Source: Spirochaetia bacterium UBA6919
Lineage (GTDB): Bacteria > Spirochaetota > UBA6919
Assembly: GCA_002450905.1 (NCBI GenBank)
Contig: DKAT01000098.1
Coordinates: 1 to 40,112 of the forward strand
Direction: 5' to 3'
DNA length: 40,112 nt
A program made the translations under genes and the position numbers. Below are positions 18,177 through 27,690 of the stretch, piece after piece. Position 1 is the stretch's first letter, and each line of letters opens with the position of its first letter. The notes under the pieces were generated by a model that saw only the letters and a program-made list of their open reading frames with translations, was not told the origin of the DNA and did no database searches.

Positions 18177-20627
18177 ATGAAAAAATATATATGTGTTCAC
18201 TGTCATTTTTACCAGCCTCCAAGGGAGAATCCCTGGCTTGAAGCTATTGAAGTCCAGGATCTTGCAGCACCTTATCATGATTGGAATGCGAGAATCAATG
18301 CTGAGTGTTATGCGCCCAATAGTGCTTCCAGGATTCTAAATAAGGATAAGAAAATTATTGATATTGTTAATAATTATGATAAAATCAGCTTTAATTTTGG
18401 GCCTACCCTGCTTTCCTGGTTAGAATTGAAGGATCCTCAAACCTATTCACTTATTTTAGAAGCTGATAAACGAAGTGTGGGACATCATTCAGGTCATGGC
18501 AATGCTATTGCTCAGGCTTATAATCATATGATCATGCCTCTTGCAGATAGGAGTGAGAAGATTACACAGATTATTTGGGGTATTGAGGATTTTAAATACC
18601 GTTTTAAACGGAATCCAGAAGGGATGTGGCTACCAGAAACTGCTGTTGATATGGAAACTCTTGAGATATTAGCTGATCATGGTATTCGATTTACAATACT
18701 ATCCCCATATCAGGCCAAACGAATTAGAGATATCTCCAATTCAAACAAAGATTGGATACAAATAGATCATGGTAATATAGATCCTTCAAGGGGATATTTA
18801 TGTCATTTAAAAGATGGAAAATCGATTACGTTATTTTTTTATGACTCTCATATTTCTCAGGCAGTAGCATTTGAAGGCTTATTGAATGATGGTTCCAAGT
18901 TTGCAAATCGTTTGATGATGGGCTACTCAGACTCTCGCAAGCATGATCAATTTTTACATATTGCTACAGATGGTGAAACATATGGACATCATTTTAAGTT
19001 TGGTGAGATGGCTCTGACCTATGCTTTGAACGATCTTGCCATGAATCATAATGTACAATTTAGTAATTATGGTGAATATTTAGAGAACCATCCTGTAGAA
19101 TTTGAGGTTGAAATAAATGAAAATACGTCCTGGAGCTGTTTTCATGGTGTTGGTCGATGGAAAGAGGACTGTGGTTGTAAATTGAGCAATCATCTTGAAT
19201 GGAATCAAAAATGGAGAAAACCATTGCGGGATAGTCTTGATGATCTTAACAAGAATTTAAGAGAAATTTACAATAATGAACTATCTGTATATATGAATGA
19301 TCCATCAAAAATCAGAAATGAATATATAAATATTGTTTTGGACAGGACAAATGAAAATATAATATCGTTCTTTCAAAAGCATTCAAAACGACAATTATCG
19401 GATTATGAAAAGATTAAGTCATTAAAACTTTTAGAGATGCAACGGCAATCTATGCTGATGTTTACCAGTTGTGGATGGTTTTTTGATGATATTTCAGGAA
19501 TTGAAACAGTTCAGATATTAAAACATGCCTGCAGAGCTATTCAGCTTGCCAATGAGTTGGGATATGGACTGGAAAATGATTTTATTCACGAACTCTCTAT
19601 TGCTGAAAGTAATATCAACACCATCGGTAATGGGAAAGCTATTTATGATAATTTTGTGAAACCTTCTGAAGTTGATTTGAAAAGAGTTATAGCCCATCAT
19701 GCTATGTCATCTCTTATTTCAAAAAATAATTCAGCCTCAAAGCCATTTAAAACGATTTTCTCCTATGAAGTTCAACAGGAAGATTATTTAAAAAGTTTTG
19801 TTGGTAATATGAGTTTTGCCATTGGTAGAGTAAAAGTACGTTCTACTATAACATCAGAAGAAGAAGATGCTGTATTCTCTGCACTCCATCTTGGCTTACA
19901 TGATTTTCAATGTAAAATATCTGGGATTAACGAGGTTTCAGAGTATGAGAGGACAAAACACATCCTGTTTGAGACATTTCAAAATGAAAGTATTACACAA
20001 TTGATCAGAAAATTAGATTCTCATTTCCCCGGAAATTATCACTCATTAAAAGAATTATTTGTTGAAGAACGTCGAAAGATACTCTCAAAAATTACTGAAG
20101 GGATTTTTAGTTCATTTCAACAAAATTATGTTAATTTATACCAGGAAAATAAAAGATTAATGGAGTATCACCTCAAACTGGAAGCATCGATTCATGAGGA
20201 GTTTAGAAAGGCTGTTATTTTTGTTCTATCTAATAGATTGCATGAAAAAATTGAGGAGGAGAAAAATAATGGAGGATCTAGAGACTATTCAAAAGAGCTA
20301 AAAAGCATCTTGGAAGAGAGTAAGATGTGGTACATTGAGCTGGATAAATCAATGTCTAGTAAAACTCTTGATAAACTAATCTTTGAGAAGATCAATTCTA
20401 TAAAAGAATCCTGGTCACTTCAATTGCTGATTGATATTTACAGATATATTTCTATTTCTAAACATTTTTCTATTCCAGTTTCTATGTGGCATTTCCAAAA
20501 TGATTTTTTTTCAGTCATTAAAGAAACGCCATCAATACCAGAAACTGACCGAGATCAAGCACAAAAACTATTTAAAGAGATTGAGATTTTATTAGACATG
20601 CAAATTATTCATTTTCTTCAGAATTAG
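18177..20627 (+). CDS. GH57 family glycoside hydrolase with DUF3536
   Basis: An 816-residue protein without signal peptide. The N-terminal GH57 barrel (about 1-330) has the family start VHCHFYQPPRENPW, the nucleophile Glu154 in MWLPETAVD and the acid Asp265 in HIATDGETYGHH. The C-terminal part (~430-800) is helical and fits the DUF3536 region found with GH57 in long proteins. GH57 enzymes act on alpha-glucans (amylase, amylopullulanase, 4-alpha-glucanotransferase or branching activity), so a role in intracellular glycogen handling is the best inference. AAAGGGG lies before the ATG. Its 3' end overlaps the convergent minus-strand gene by 23 bases. Confidence 0.88.
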   Translation: MKKYICVHCHFYQPPRENPWLEAIEVQDLAAPYHDWNARINAECYAPNSASRILNKDKKIIDIVNNYDKISFNFGPTLLSWLELKDPQTYSLILEADKRSVGHHSGHGNAIAQAYNHMIMPLADRSEKITQIIWGIEDFKYRFKRNPEGMWLPETAVDMETLEILADHGIRFTILSPYQAKRIRDISNSNKDWIQIDHGNIDPSRGYLCHLKDGKSITLFFYDSHISQAVAFEGLLNDGSKFANRLMMGYSDSRKHDQFLHIATDGETYGHHFKFGEMALTYALNDLAMNHNVQFSNYGEYLENHPVEFEVEINENTSWSCFHGVGRWKEDCGCKLSNHLEWNQKWRKPLRDSLDDLNKNLREIYNNELSVYMNDPSKIRNEYINIVLDRTNENIISFFQKHSKRQLSDYEKIKSLKLLEMQRQSMLMFTSCGWFFDDISGIETVQILKHACRAIQLANELGYGLENDFIHELSIAESNINTIGNGKAIYDNFVKPSEVDLKRVIAHHAMSSLISKNNSASKPFKTIFSYEVQQEDYLKSFVGNMSFAIGRVKVRSTITSEEEDAVFSALHLGLHDFQCKISGINEVSEYERTKHILFETFQNESITQLIRKLDSHFPGNYHSLKELFVEERRKILSKITEGIFSSFQQNYVNLYQENKRLMEYHLKLEASIHEEFRKAVIFVLSNRLHEKIEEEKNNGGSRDYSKELKSILEESKMWYIELDKSMSSKTLDKLIFEKINSIKESWSLQLLIDIYRYISISKHFSIPVSMWHFQNDFFSVIKETPSIPETDRDQAQKLFKEIEILLDMQIIHFLQN

Positions 20628-21138
20628 ATTCATCCTCACTTTTCTTTGGCTTTTCTTCATCTGATTTTTTGGGCTCATCAGTTTTTTTATCTGCTTCCTG
20701 TTCTGCTTGTTCTTTCGAAAAATCTACAATTTTGTTCCACTCTTCAGTACCTCTTCTCTTTCTTCCAGTAGCACCTTCTTCAAACTTTCCAGCTAATTTT
20801 GTGCCGTCATTAGATAGGGTTAGTGTAGACTTTCCAATGACACCAGTATTTCTGATACGATATGTATATTCAAGAATATTTCCATTTAATGTTCCTTTAC
20901 CAAACCAGATAATTCTCTGATCTTTGGATACACCCCGTATTTCATACACATTTGCTACTTTTCTTATTCCAATAGAGGCTTCAAAAGTTTTATAGTGTCG
21001 TCGATTAATTTTACCTTTCCATACACCTACAATTCCAGTTGATTTTTGGGAATCTTCAGATTTTTGAGAGAATAAAAATAAATTGAGCATTGTTAAATTA
21101 ATTGTTAAAATAACAAAGGATAAAATAATTTTTTTCAT
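20605..21138 (-). CDS. Secreted protein with beta-rich domain and acidic tail, function unknown
   Basis: A 177-residue product with a signal-peptide-like start (MKKIILSFVILTINL to about residue 24). A domain of about 100 residues reads as alternating beta strands (GVWKGKI, YEIRGVS, NGNILEYTY, GKSTLTLS, TKLAGKFE), resembling small lipocalin-like or DUF barrels. A low-complexity Glu/Lys/Asp/Ser tail runs from ~142. GGAG lies 7 bases before the ATG. The stop overlaps the end of the GH57 gene, so the two transcripts are antisense at their 3' ends. I do not recognise the family. Confidence 0.75.
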   Translation of the reverse strand: MKKIILSFVILTINLTMLNLFLFSQKSEDSQKSTGIVGVWKGKINRRHYKTFEASIGIRKVANVYEIRGVSKDQRIIWFGKGTLNGNILEYTYRIRNTGVIGKSTLTLSNDGTKLAGKFEEGATGRKRRGTEEWNKIVDFSKEQAEQEADKKTDEPKKSDEEKPKKSEDESNSEENE

Positions 21139-21168
21139 AGTTCAATCTCCTTGTTAAGACTAATGGTT

Positions 21169-21197
21169 AATATGATATAGTTTTTAGAGTGTGTCAA
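21169..21197 (-). promoter_or_regulatory. Promoter of the secreted beta-rich protein
   Basis: Minus strand: perfect TTGACA (21197-21192), 17-base spacer, CATATT (21174-21169), with transcription expected near 21162. Confidence 0.6.
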
Positions 21198-21234
21198 GTA
21201 TTTTTTTTAAAACATTGAAATTATTTGAAAATTA

Positions 21235-21263
21235 TTGACTTCTGATTATAATTTTAGTATCCT
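21235..21263 (+). promoter_or_regulatory. Promoter of ndk
   Basis: TTGACT (21235-21240), 17-base spacer, TATCCT (21258-21263). It is divergent from the promoter at 21169-21197 and gives a leader of about 25 bases before ndk. Confidence 0.55.
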
Positions 21264-21294
21264 AATAGGCACTTTATGTATAGGATAATTTATT

Positions 21295-21720
21295 ATGTCA
21301 AAAGAAAAAACCCTTTCAATAATCAAACCGGATGCTGTGAAAAAAAATATCACAGGAAAAATAATATCCCTGTTTGAGGAAAATGGTTTTAATATTATCG
21401 CACAAAAAAAAATTCACTTAACTCAAAATCAAGCAGAAATGTTTTATGATATTCACAAGGAAAGGCCTTTTTTTAAGAGTCTGGTGGATTTTATGACATC
21501 TGGTCCTTGTATTGTTCAAGTGATTGAGAAAGAAAATGCCGTATTAGAAAATCGAAAGCTTATGGGAGCAACAAATCCTGAACAGGCAGAGATGGGCACA
21601 ATTCGTAAGCAATTTGCCAGTAATGTGGAAGCCAATGCTGTTCATGGATCCGATTCTCAGGAGAATGCACAAAAAGAAATTGCATTTTTCTTTAGTGAAA
21701 CAGAATTTACATCCCGTTAG
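21295..21720 (+). CDS. ndk: Nucleoside diphosphate kinase
   Basis: A 141-residue cytosolic kinase that balances nucleoside triphosphates through a phosphohistidine intermediate. The start LSIIKPDAVKKN, the MGATNPEQAEMGTIR segment and the active-site His117 in NAVHGSDS are all canonical, and the length is normal. AGGAT lies ahead of the ATG. A 73-residue unknown protein follows after 8 bases, so both are probably on one transcript. Confidence 0.97.
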   Translation: MSKEKTLSIIKPDAVKKNITGKIISLFEENGFNIIAQKKIHLTQNQAEMFYDIHKERPFFKSLVDFMTSGPCIVQVIEKENAVLENRKLMGATNPEQAEMGTIRKQFASNVEANAVHGSDSQENAQKEIAFFFSETEFTSR

Positions 21721-21728
21721 GTGATTCA

Positions 21729-21950
21729 ATGGAAGAAACAAAGACAATTATTACAAAAGCTCATGGGAGTTTTAGTTGTAGAATTGATCATGAGTTACAA
21801 AAATGTAATCCTTTAACAGCCCGTGGTATTTATCTTGTTGAAGTTGAAAATGGGGTTGTGTGGGGTTATGACAGCGAAAAATACGAAATTAATACTAGTA
21901 ATGACGTTGTTAGAAAAACTCAAGATGATGATTCATCGAATTATGTATAA
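21729..21950 (+). CDS. Small conserved-looking protein downstream of ndk
   Basis: A 73-residue soluble protein with no signal peptide or membrane helix. The stretch CRIDHELQKCNPLTARGIYLVEVENGVVWGYDSEKYEI suggests a small beta domain with two cysteines. AGGTG lies 7 bases before the ATG, overlapping the end of ndk, so translation is probably coupled. I do not recognise the family. Confidence 0.6.
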   Translation: MEETKTIITKAHGSFSCRIDHELQKCNPLTARGIYLVEVENGVVWGYDSEKYEINTSNDVVRKTQDDDSSNYV

Positions 21951-21989
21951 TTTTAACATGAAAATTTATTTAAGCTGTAGAAAGTAATG

Positions 21990-22013
21990 GATGTGTGCTA
22001 AAATAGACACATC
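21990..22013 (+). terminator. Stem-loop after the ndk operon
   Basis: A 7-bp stem (GATGTGT with ACACATC) and a 10-base loop, 39 bases after the stop at 21950. It is followed by TTCT but no long T-run. Confidence 0.4.
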
Positions 22014-22245
22014 TTCTGGAATACCGATCTCTTTATAAAACAGTTTTTTAACTACTTATAATTTTTTCTGCGCAAAAAATGCAATATTCTTTTTATTATT
22101 TAGTTAAATAGTATGTATTCTTTTTCACAACAACAGATATTTTTTATTATAAAACTACAATATAATTCTTTAATTATAAGTGATTTTTAGCCGTTCCCCA
22201 TAAATATCTCCAAGTATAATGCTATCTTTACCCAAAACTTGTAAT

Positions 22246-22263
22246 TATGGTATAATAATTGCT
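22246..22263 (+). promoter_or_regulatory. Promoter region, second copy of the 18-base repeat
   Basis: The 18 bases are identical to 9508-9525 and contain TATAAT (22251-22256). A second TATAAT follows at 22263-22268. It is about 60 bases upstream of the ATG at 22325. The rest of the gap from 21951 shows only the stem-loop at 21990. Confidence 0.5.
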
Positions 22264-22324
22264 ATAATACACAGTGGGTACATATAATAATTTTTTTATT
22301 CTACCCTGGTTATGGAGAAGATTT

Positions 22325-22666
22325 ATGAGAAAATTACCATTAAAATATTTTATAACTATTCTGATAATATTCACAACGATTAATGTGGTTGCATTTTATA
22401 TGATAACTCTAAAGATGGCTAAAAATAACTTTCAACAGTTCATGTATCAGGATAATTCAATTCCTCAACAAAATTATCCAACACCTACTAATGATAACCG
22501 AGATTACTATTTATTGATACATAGATCGTTGAAAGATAATGCCCAACATATCTCCAATATACATGAAATACCCAAAATATATCCGGCTATCAATAAAAGA
22601 AAATCATATAATAAATTAATTAAATATCCTCGCGATGAAATCCAGTATAAATACTCTTACCAGTAG
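22325..22666 (+). CDS. Small membrane-anchored protein, function unknown
   Basis: A 113-residue protein: a basic start (MRKLPLKYF), one hydrophobic helix (~8-29), then a polar Asn/Gln/Tyr/Lys-rich region. This is the form of a signal-anchored envelope protein. The ATG at 22325 is preceded by GGAGAAG. An in-frame GTG at 22274 has no ribosome site and would add an aromatic stretch, so I reject it. The next gene begins 113 bases later on the same strand. No family is recognised. Confidence 0.6.
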   Translation: MRKLPLKYFITILIIFTTINVVAFYMITLKMAKNNFQQFMYQDNSIPQQNYPTPTNDNRDYYLLIHRSLKDNAQHISNIHEIPKIYPAINKRKSYNKLIKYPRDEIQYKYSYQ

Positions 22667-22779
22667 TTAAATAAGTATTTCCATCGTTTTTTTGGACTCC
22701 CCATTGTTTTCATCTGTATTTTTTGTTATTATTACCCAAAATATTAATCGCATTTCAATTTCATAAGGCATTAGAATCT

Positions 22780-23436
22780 ATGTATAGAAGAGGAATATTT
22801 TATTATTTAATCAGTTCATTTTTTCGATACATCAATGAATTTAAATATGTCTTGCTTGTATTATTTTCTCTCACAGCAGTTATATTATCTATTATCAGTC
22901 TTAACGAAAGTAGAAAGGCATTACAGAAGACTAAGCGTATTGATATTGTTTTTGAAGAAGCCGTTATTGATAATGATTACTTAATAAGCTGGATTCAGGA
23001 AGAACCTACGGATGATTCGCCAAATACTCTCACGTTCAGAATTAATTTTAAAGTAAAAAATATATCCGATCAAGCTGTCACAATAGGTAAAATAAATTAT
23101 ACATCCAATGGACGAAACTATCCTGATGATAATACCTTACTTACAGAACCTATCACGCAAAGGATTATCAAAACTCCCCTATCGATTAATGCCCATTTAT
23201 CAAAATCTTATTCTATAGTAGTTAAATATTTCATAAAAGAAAATAACCCAATCCGCAAGGAGGTTCAAAACATATTTTCAGAAACTAAAACCCCCCTTAA
23301 AACAACTGACTTTCTTTCTATTATAAAACAAAATAACTTGGTCTTATTTAGCAAAAATACAGAGAAATCCATCATTCTCCAATTCTACCTCAAAGAAAAT
23401 AATAAATACTATCAAAAAGTAATTAATATTCAATAA
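22780..23436 (+). CDS. Single-pass membrane protein with extracytoplasmic beta domain, unknown
   Basis: About 218 residues from the ATG at 22780 (MYRRGIFYY). An in-frame TTG at 22723 has no ribosome site. One strong membrane helix (VLLVLFSLTAVILSIISL, about residues 23-43) is followed by a beta-rich region. That region includes LTFRINFKVKNISDQAVTIGKI, which resembles Ig-like/CARDB-type segments in envelope proteins. Topology suggests the domain faces the periplasm. The ribosome site is weak. The family is not recognised. Confidence 0.6.
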   Translation: MYRRGIFYYLISSFFRYINEFKYVLLVLFSLTAVILSIISLNESRKALQKTKRIDIVFEEAVIDNDYLISWIQEEPTDDSPNTLTFRINFKVKNISDQAVTIGKINYTSNGRNYPDDNTLLTEPITQRIIKTPLSINAHLSKSYSIVVKYFIKENNPIRKEVQNIFSETKTPLKTTDFLSIIKQNNLVLFSKNTEKSIILQFYLKENNKYYQKVINIQ

Positions 23437-23461
23437 GATATAAAAAAGTTTAAAAAATGTT

Positions 23462-23489
23462 TTGAAAAATTATAAATCATAGTTATATT
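23462..23489 (+). promoter_or_regulatory. Promoter of the TetR/activase/dehydratase operon
   Basis: TTGAAA (23462-23467), 16-base spacer, TATATT (23484-23489). It lies about 40 bases ahead of the TetR start and overlaps the palindrome at 23486-23499. Confidence 0.45.
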
Positions 23490-23499
23490 GTGATCAATA
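23486..23499. promoter_or_regulatory. Candidate TetR operator
   Basis: TATTG-TGAT-CAATA: perfect 5-bp arms and a 4-base centre, covering the -10 end and the expected transcription start. This is where a TetR dimer would block its own operon. It is short, and no second copy was noticed upstream of the activase gene. Confidence 0.4.
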
Positions 23500-23529
23500 A
23501 CTAGACTGATATGTCATTCTATAAAAAAT

Positions 23530-24117
23530 ATGATCAAAACAGAAAGAAAACAATCTATACTGTCCTCTGCTGAAAAGCTTTTTGCAGAAAAAGGATTTTT
23601 CTCTACTTCTATAGCAGATATTATCCAGGATGCAAATATAGCAAGAGGCACATTCTATATATATTTTGATAGCAAAAATGCCATTTTTGACGAACTCATC
23701 GAAGATTTCATCCAAAGTATAGATCAATCTATTTATAGAATTAACATTTCTGATCCATCCCGTGATCCATTCATACAACTCAAAGACAATATCCTTCGTG
23801 TTGCCAATCTTCTATATAATAGAAGTCATTTAACAAAAATAATTCTAACTTATGCTACAGGAATCAATCACGACTTGGATCAGAAAATTAATGATTTCTA
23901 CAAAAAGATAATTAATTTGATTAACTCAGCAATAAAACTGGGTATTCAAATGGAAATAATTCGCCCCTGTCAGTCAGAGATAATAGCTCTCTGTATTTTA
24001 GGCTGTATAAAAGAAGTGGCTCATTCACTATTTACTCATGAAAACCCATCTGATAAGCTAAATGAGATTGTTGATGAGCTAATTAACTTTTCCCTCAGAG
24101 GTTTACTGAATACCTGA
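23530..24117 (+). CDS. TetR family transcriptional regulator
   Basis: A 195-residue repressor. The N-terminal helix-turn-helix (residues ~8-55) is typical: ILSSAEKLFAEKGFFSTSIADIIQDANIARGTFYIYFDSK. The C-terminal helical ligand domain (~60-190) is divergent, as usual. It lies 18 bases upstream of the activase gene on the same strand, so it probably regulates that operon and itself, perhaps in response to an acyl-CoA or lipid. No Shine-Dalgarno sequence is evident before its ATG, which suggests low expression. The ligand is unknown. Confidence 0.9.
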   Translation: MIKTERKQSILSSAEKLFAEKGFFSTSIADIIQDANIARGTFYIYFDSKNAIFDELIEDFIQSIDQSIYRINISDPSRDPFIQLKDNILRVANLLYNRSHLTKIILTYATGINHDLDQKINDFYKKIINLINSAIKLGIQMEIIRPCQSEIIALCILGCIKEVAHSLFTHENPSDKLNEIVDELINFSLRGLLNT

Positions 24118-24135
24118 TAAAGAAAGGAGAATATC

Positions 24136-27100
24136 ATGGTTCATTTCAACTCATCCAATATAAATAAAAATGCATATACTGAACTTGTTATGGGTGTTGA
24201 TGTCGGTTCTACTACTGTGAAAGCTGTAGTTGTAGATCCTCAAACAAAAGATGTCCTATGGCAAAAATATCAGCGTCATGAAACAAAACAACCTGAACTT
24301 GTAAAAGAGTTTTTAGTAAATATAACATCTGAATTCCCTTCTGTTCCAGAGAATAAATGGAGAGTATTTATCACAGGAAGTGGTGGTGGAAGTATAGCAC
24401 CATTAATTGGAGCACGATTTGTACAAGAAGTTAATGCGGTAACACTTGCCGTTGAGCAATTTCACCCCGATGCTGGTTCTGTCGTTGAGTTGGGTGGCCA
24501 GGATGCCAAGGTTATTATCTGGAAAGTTGATCCCAAGACTGGAGATAAAAAAGTCTTCGCCAGCATGAATGATAAATGTGCAGGTGGAACAGGTGCAACC
24601 ATTGATAAAATTGTAAATAAAGTAGGACTTAAAACGGAAGAACTGGCCCAGATTAACTTTGATGACTCTGTACTCCATCATATAGCTGGGAAATGCGGTG
24701 TCTTTGCTGAAACTGATGTTGTTAATCTCCTCAAATCAAGTGTACCCGCAACTGAAATTATGGTTTCTCTAGCAGAAGCAATTATTAAACAAAATCTTAG
24801 TGTACTTACAAGAGGAAATGTCCTGCGTGATACAGTAATTCTTCTTGGAGGACCCAATACTTATCTTCCATTCTTACAACAAGGATGGAAAAAACGTATA
24901 CCTGAAATATGGATCGAGCGTCAGTGGAAAACTCCTGATCATGTAAACCCAGAAGACCTTATCATTGTACCTGAAAACGCTCAATACTATGCAGCATTCG
25001 GTTCTGCTCTGTTCGGTATGGCAGAGACTACCACAAATGGTGTTTTTAAAGGATTAAATGAACTTATTGATTATATAGATAATGGAAGGAAAGACAAATT
25101 ATTATTAAATGGGGCAAGAAAAGGCCTTGTGAAAGATAAGACTGAATATGATGATTTCATCAATGATTATTCCATCCCTAATTTTAATTCAGCCGAATAC
25201 AAAAATGACTCTGTTGTCCAGGGTGTTATTGGTGTTGATGGCGGTTCTACCTCTACCAAAGGGGTTTTAATGGATATGAACGGTAAGTTATTAGCCAAGG
25301 CATATCAACTTTCAAATGGAAATCCTATTCAGGATACAAAAGAAATTCTGCGTCAGTTAAGGGATCAGGTTCAGGATCAAGGTGCGACCCTTGATTTAAA
25401 AGGATTTGGTACAACGGGTTATGCTGCTGATGTCCTTCAGAAAGCTATGTTAGCTGATGTTAATTTGGTTGAGACTGTAGCACACATGAGATCTGCTATT
25501 CATTATTTTGGGAATGTAGATGTTATTGTTGACGTTGGTGGTCAGGATATTAAAGTTCTATTTATGGAGAATGGAAGGGTAAAAGATTTTAAATTGAACA
25601 CACAATGCTCTGCTGGAAATGGTTATTTTTTACAAGGAATGGCACAGCAGTTTGGAATCGATATTAAAGATTATGCAGGCTATGCTTTCAAGGCTGACAT
25701 AGCTCCTGTATTCAATTATGGTTGTGCTGTATTTATGGAACAAGACAAGGTAAACTTCCAACAGTTAGGATGGCAGAAGGAAGAAATGATGGCTGGTCTG
25801 GCACTTGTTCTTCCGTTAAATATATGGCAATATGTAGTCCAGGAGCCAAATCTTAAGAAATATGGTACTCGGTTTGTTCTTCAAGGCGGTACCCAATATA
25901 ATTTAGCTGCTGTAAAATCTCAAATAGACTATATAAAATACAAAGTACCTGATGCTATTGTTTCTGTTCATCCACATTCTGGTGAATCTGGAGCTATCGG
26001 TGCTGCACTAGAAACAATACGTGTTGTAGAAGAAAAAGGGAAATCTTCTTTCATTGGGTTGGAAGACGCTATAGATATCAAATATACAACTACTACAAAC
26101 GAAGATACTCGTTGTTATTTCTGTCCAAACCATTGTTCAAGAACATTTATTGATACTGTTACTCCTACAGGGCTTACTGCAAGATATATTTCAGGTTTCT
26201 CTTGCGATAAAGGTACTGTAGAAGATAAAGAAGCATTACACGAATTGAATGAAGAACACCTTAAACTTAAAAAACAGTATCCTAACCTAGTAGATTATGC
26301 TTCAAAATTAGCTTTTAGAGATTTTAAACCCAAAATTGCACCAAAAGATCATATAATAGAAGAAGAGCAATACAAAAAATCCTTCTTCACAAAGAAAAAA
26401 GTAATTAATAAAAGAAATATCAATATAGCGGATGAAAAATGGCTTGAAAAACGCTTAAACACACGCATTGGAATCCCCCGTGTCTTAAACTTGTATTCCA
26501 CAGCTCCTTTCTGGCAGGCATATTTTCAGGCTATCGGTATTCCAAAGAAACACATTATATATTCTGATTTTACCAGTGACGAATTATGGGCTAATGGAAG
26601 TAAATGGGGATCAATCGATCCTTGTTTCCCATCCAAAGTAGCAAACGCACACGTTCATAATTTAATCTATGAAAAATCCAATGAAAAGCGACCCCTTGAT
26701 GTGATTTTCTTTCCTATGGTAACACATCTCCAATCCCAGTTAGCGAATACATTGGATAATGCAGCCTGTCCAACTTCAGCAGGTTGTTCTGAGGTTGTCA
26801 AGGCATCTTTCACTCGCGAAAAAGATATTTTTAAAGAAAATAATATTTTATACCTAACTCCTCATTTCAAAATGGATGAAGAAAATTTATTCAAAGATCA
26901 AATGTATCGTGCATTCAAAGATATTTTCGGTGTCACAGAAGATGAAAATTCTTGGGCATTCCAGGAAGCTCAGAAAGCATTATTTGAATTTGACCGTCTC
27001 CAAAAAGAAAGAGGTAGAGAAATTCTGCAAGATCTTCAAGAAAACAATAAAGTAGGGGTACTCATGATCGGTAGGCCTTATCACAACGATCCAGGGCTCA

Positions 27101-27678
27101 ATCATGATATTCTTGAAACAATACAGGTCTCAGGTTACCCTATACTATCAATGCAAAGTCTACCACAAGACAAAGAATTCCTCCAAAAAATATTTGGTAA
27201 TGACCTCGAGCAAGGCATAATTCCAGATCCTATGAATATAACTGATGTCTGGAAAAATTGTTACTCTGAAAATAGTTCCTTTAAAATATGGGCTACAAAG
27301 GTGGCAGCTCGTCACCCAAATCTGGTAGTGGTCGATTTGAGTAATTTTAAATGCGGTCACGATGCCCCCCTCTACAGCGTTATTGAGAAGATTTTATCTG
27401 CCTCGAATACACCTCACTTTACATTTCATGATATCGATGAGAATAAACCAGCTGGCTCCATTAAAATTAGAACAAAAACGATAAAATATTTCTTAGAACG
27501 ATATGAATCGGATTTAAAAGAAAAGTCTCGAAAAGAAAATGAATTAAATCAAATTATCGATAATAAAAAACAAGAACTCTTTGCTAAATGGGGAATTCAC
27601 GATGAATTGTTCATCCAATCCTTCCCTATGAATGACGAACAAGAAAATAAAATTATCAATCTTACTAAGACAAAGTAA
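24136..27678 (+). CDS. Double BadF/BcrA-type activase fused to DUF2229; candidate plasmalogen-synthase subunit
   Basis: An 1180-residue ATP-dependent electron-injecting protein. The first ASKHA activase (18-300) has GVDVGSTTVKA, Cys148 in DKCAGGTGA and Cys187 in GKCGVFAETD, the usual ligands of the bridging 4Fe-4S cluster. The second activase (~360-640) has IGVDGGSTSTKG, QCSAGNG and NYGCAVF. A cysteine group follows (CYFCPNHC near 660, GFSCDKG near 695). A DUF2229 region (~775 onward) begins RIGIPRVLNLYSTAPFW and contains IDPCFPSK and CPTSAGCSEV. Such activases drive low-potential reduction in 2-hydroxyacyl-CoA dehydratase and benzoyl-CoA reductase relatives. This set is that reported for anaerobic plasmalogen synthesis in Clostridium perfringens (plsA/plsR). 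AAAGGAG precedes the ATG. The dehydratase-like partner follows after 12 bases. Confidence 0.85.
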   Translation: MVHFNSSNINKNAYTELVMGVDVGSTTVKAVVVDPQTKDVLWQKYQRHETKQPELVKEFLVNITSEFPSVPENKWRVFITGSGGGSIAPLIGARFVQEVNAVTLAVEQFHPDAGSVVELGGQDAKVIIWKVDPKTGDKKVFASMNDKCAGGTGATIDKIVNKVGLKTEELAQINFDDSVLHHIAGKCGVFAETDVVNLLKSSVPATEIMVSLAEAIIKQNLSVLTRGNVLRDTVILLGGPNTYLPFLQQGWKKRIPEIWIERQWKTPDHVNPEDLIIVPENAQYYAAFGSALFGMAETTTNGVFKGLNELIDYIDNGRKDKLLLNGARKGLVKDKTEYDDFINDYSIPNFNSAEYKNDSVVQGVIGVDGGSTSTKGVLMDMNGKLLAKAYQLSNGNPIQDTKEILRQLRDQVQDQGATLDLKGFGTTGYAADVLQKAMLADVNLVETVAHMRSAIHYFGNVDVIVDVGGQDIKVLFMENGRVKDFKLNTQCSAGNGYFLQGMAQQFGIDIKDYAGYAFKADIAPVFNYGCAVFMEQDKVNFQQLGWQKEEMMAGLALVLPLNIWQYVVQEPNLKKYGTRFVLQGGTQYNLAAVKSQIDYIKYKVPDAIVSVHPHSGESGAIGAALETIRVVEEKGKSSFIGLEDAIDIKYTTTTNEDTRCYFCPNHCSRTFIDTVTPTGLTARYISGFSCDKGTVEDKEALHELNEEHLKLKKQYPNLVDYASKLAFRDFKPKIAPKDHIIEEEQYKKSFFTKKKVINKRNINIADEKWLEKRLNTRIGIPRVLNLYSTAPFWQAYFQAIGIPKKHIIYSDFTSDELWANGSKWGSIDPCFPSKVANAHVHNLIYEKSNEKRPLDVIFFPMVTHLQSQLANTLDNAACPTSAGCSEVVKASFTREKDIFKENNILYLTPHFKMDEENLFKDQMYRAFKDIFGVTEDENSWAFQEAQKALFEFDRLQKERGREILQDLQENNKVGVLMIGRPYHNDPGLNHDILETIQVSGYPILSMQSLPQDKEFLQKIFGNDLEQGIIPDPMNITDVWKNCYSENSSFKIWATKVAARHPNLVVVDLSNFKCGHDAPLYSVIEKILSASNTPHFTFHDIDENKPAGSIKIRTKTIKYFLERYESDLKEKSRKENELNQIIDNKKQELFAKWGIHDELFIQSFPMNDEQENKIINLTKTK

Positions 27679-27690
27679 AAGGAGAAAAAT

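Noticed and set aside
22723..22779. TTG start extending the membrane protein to 237 residues
   Set aside because: No ribosome site; the ATG at 22780 puts a basic start before the single membrane helix.
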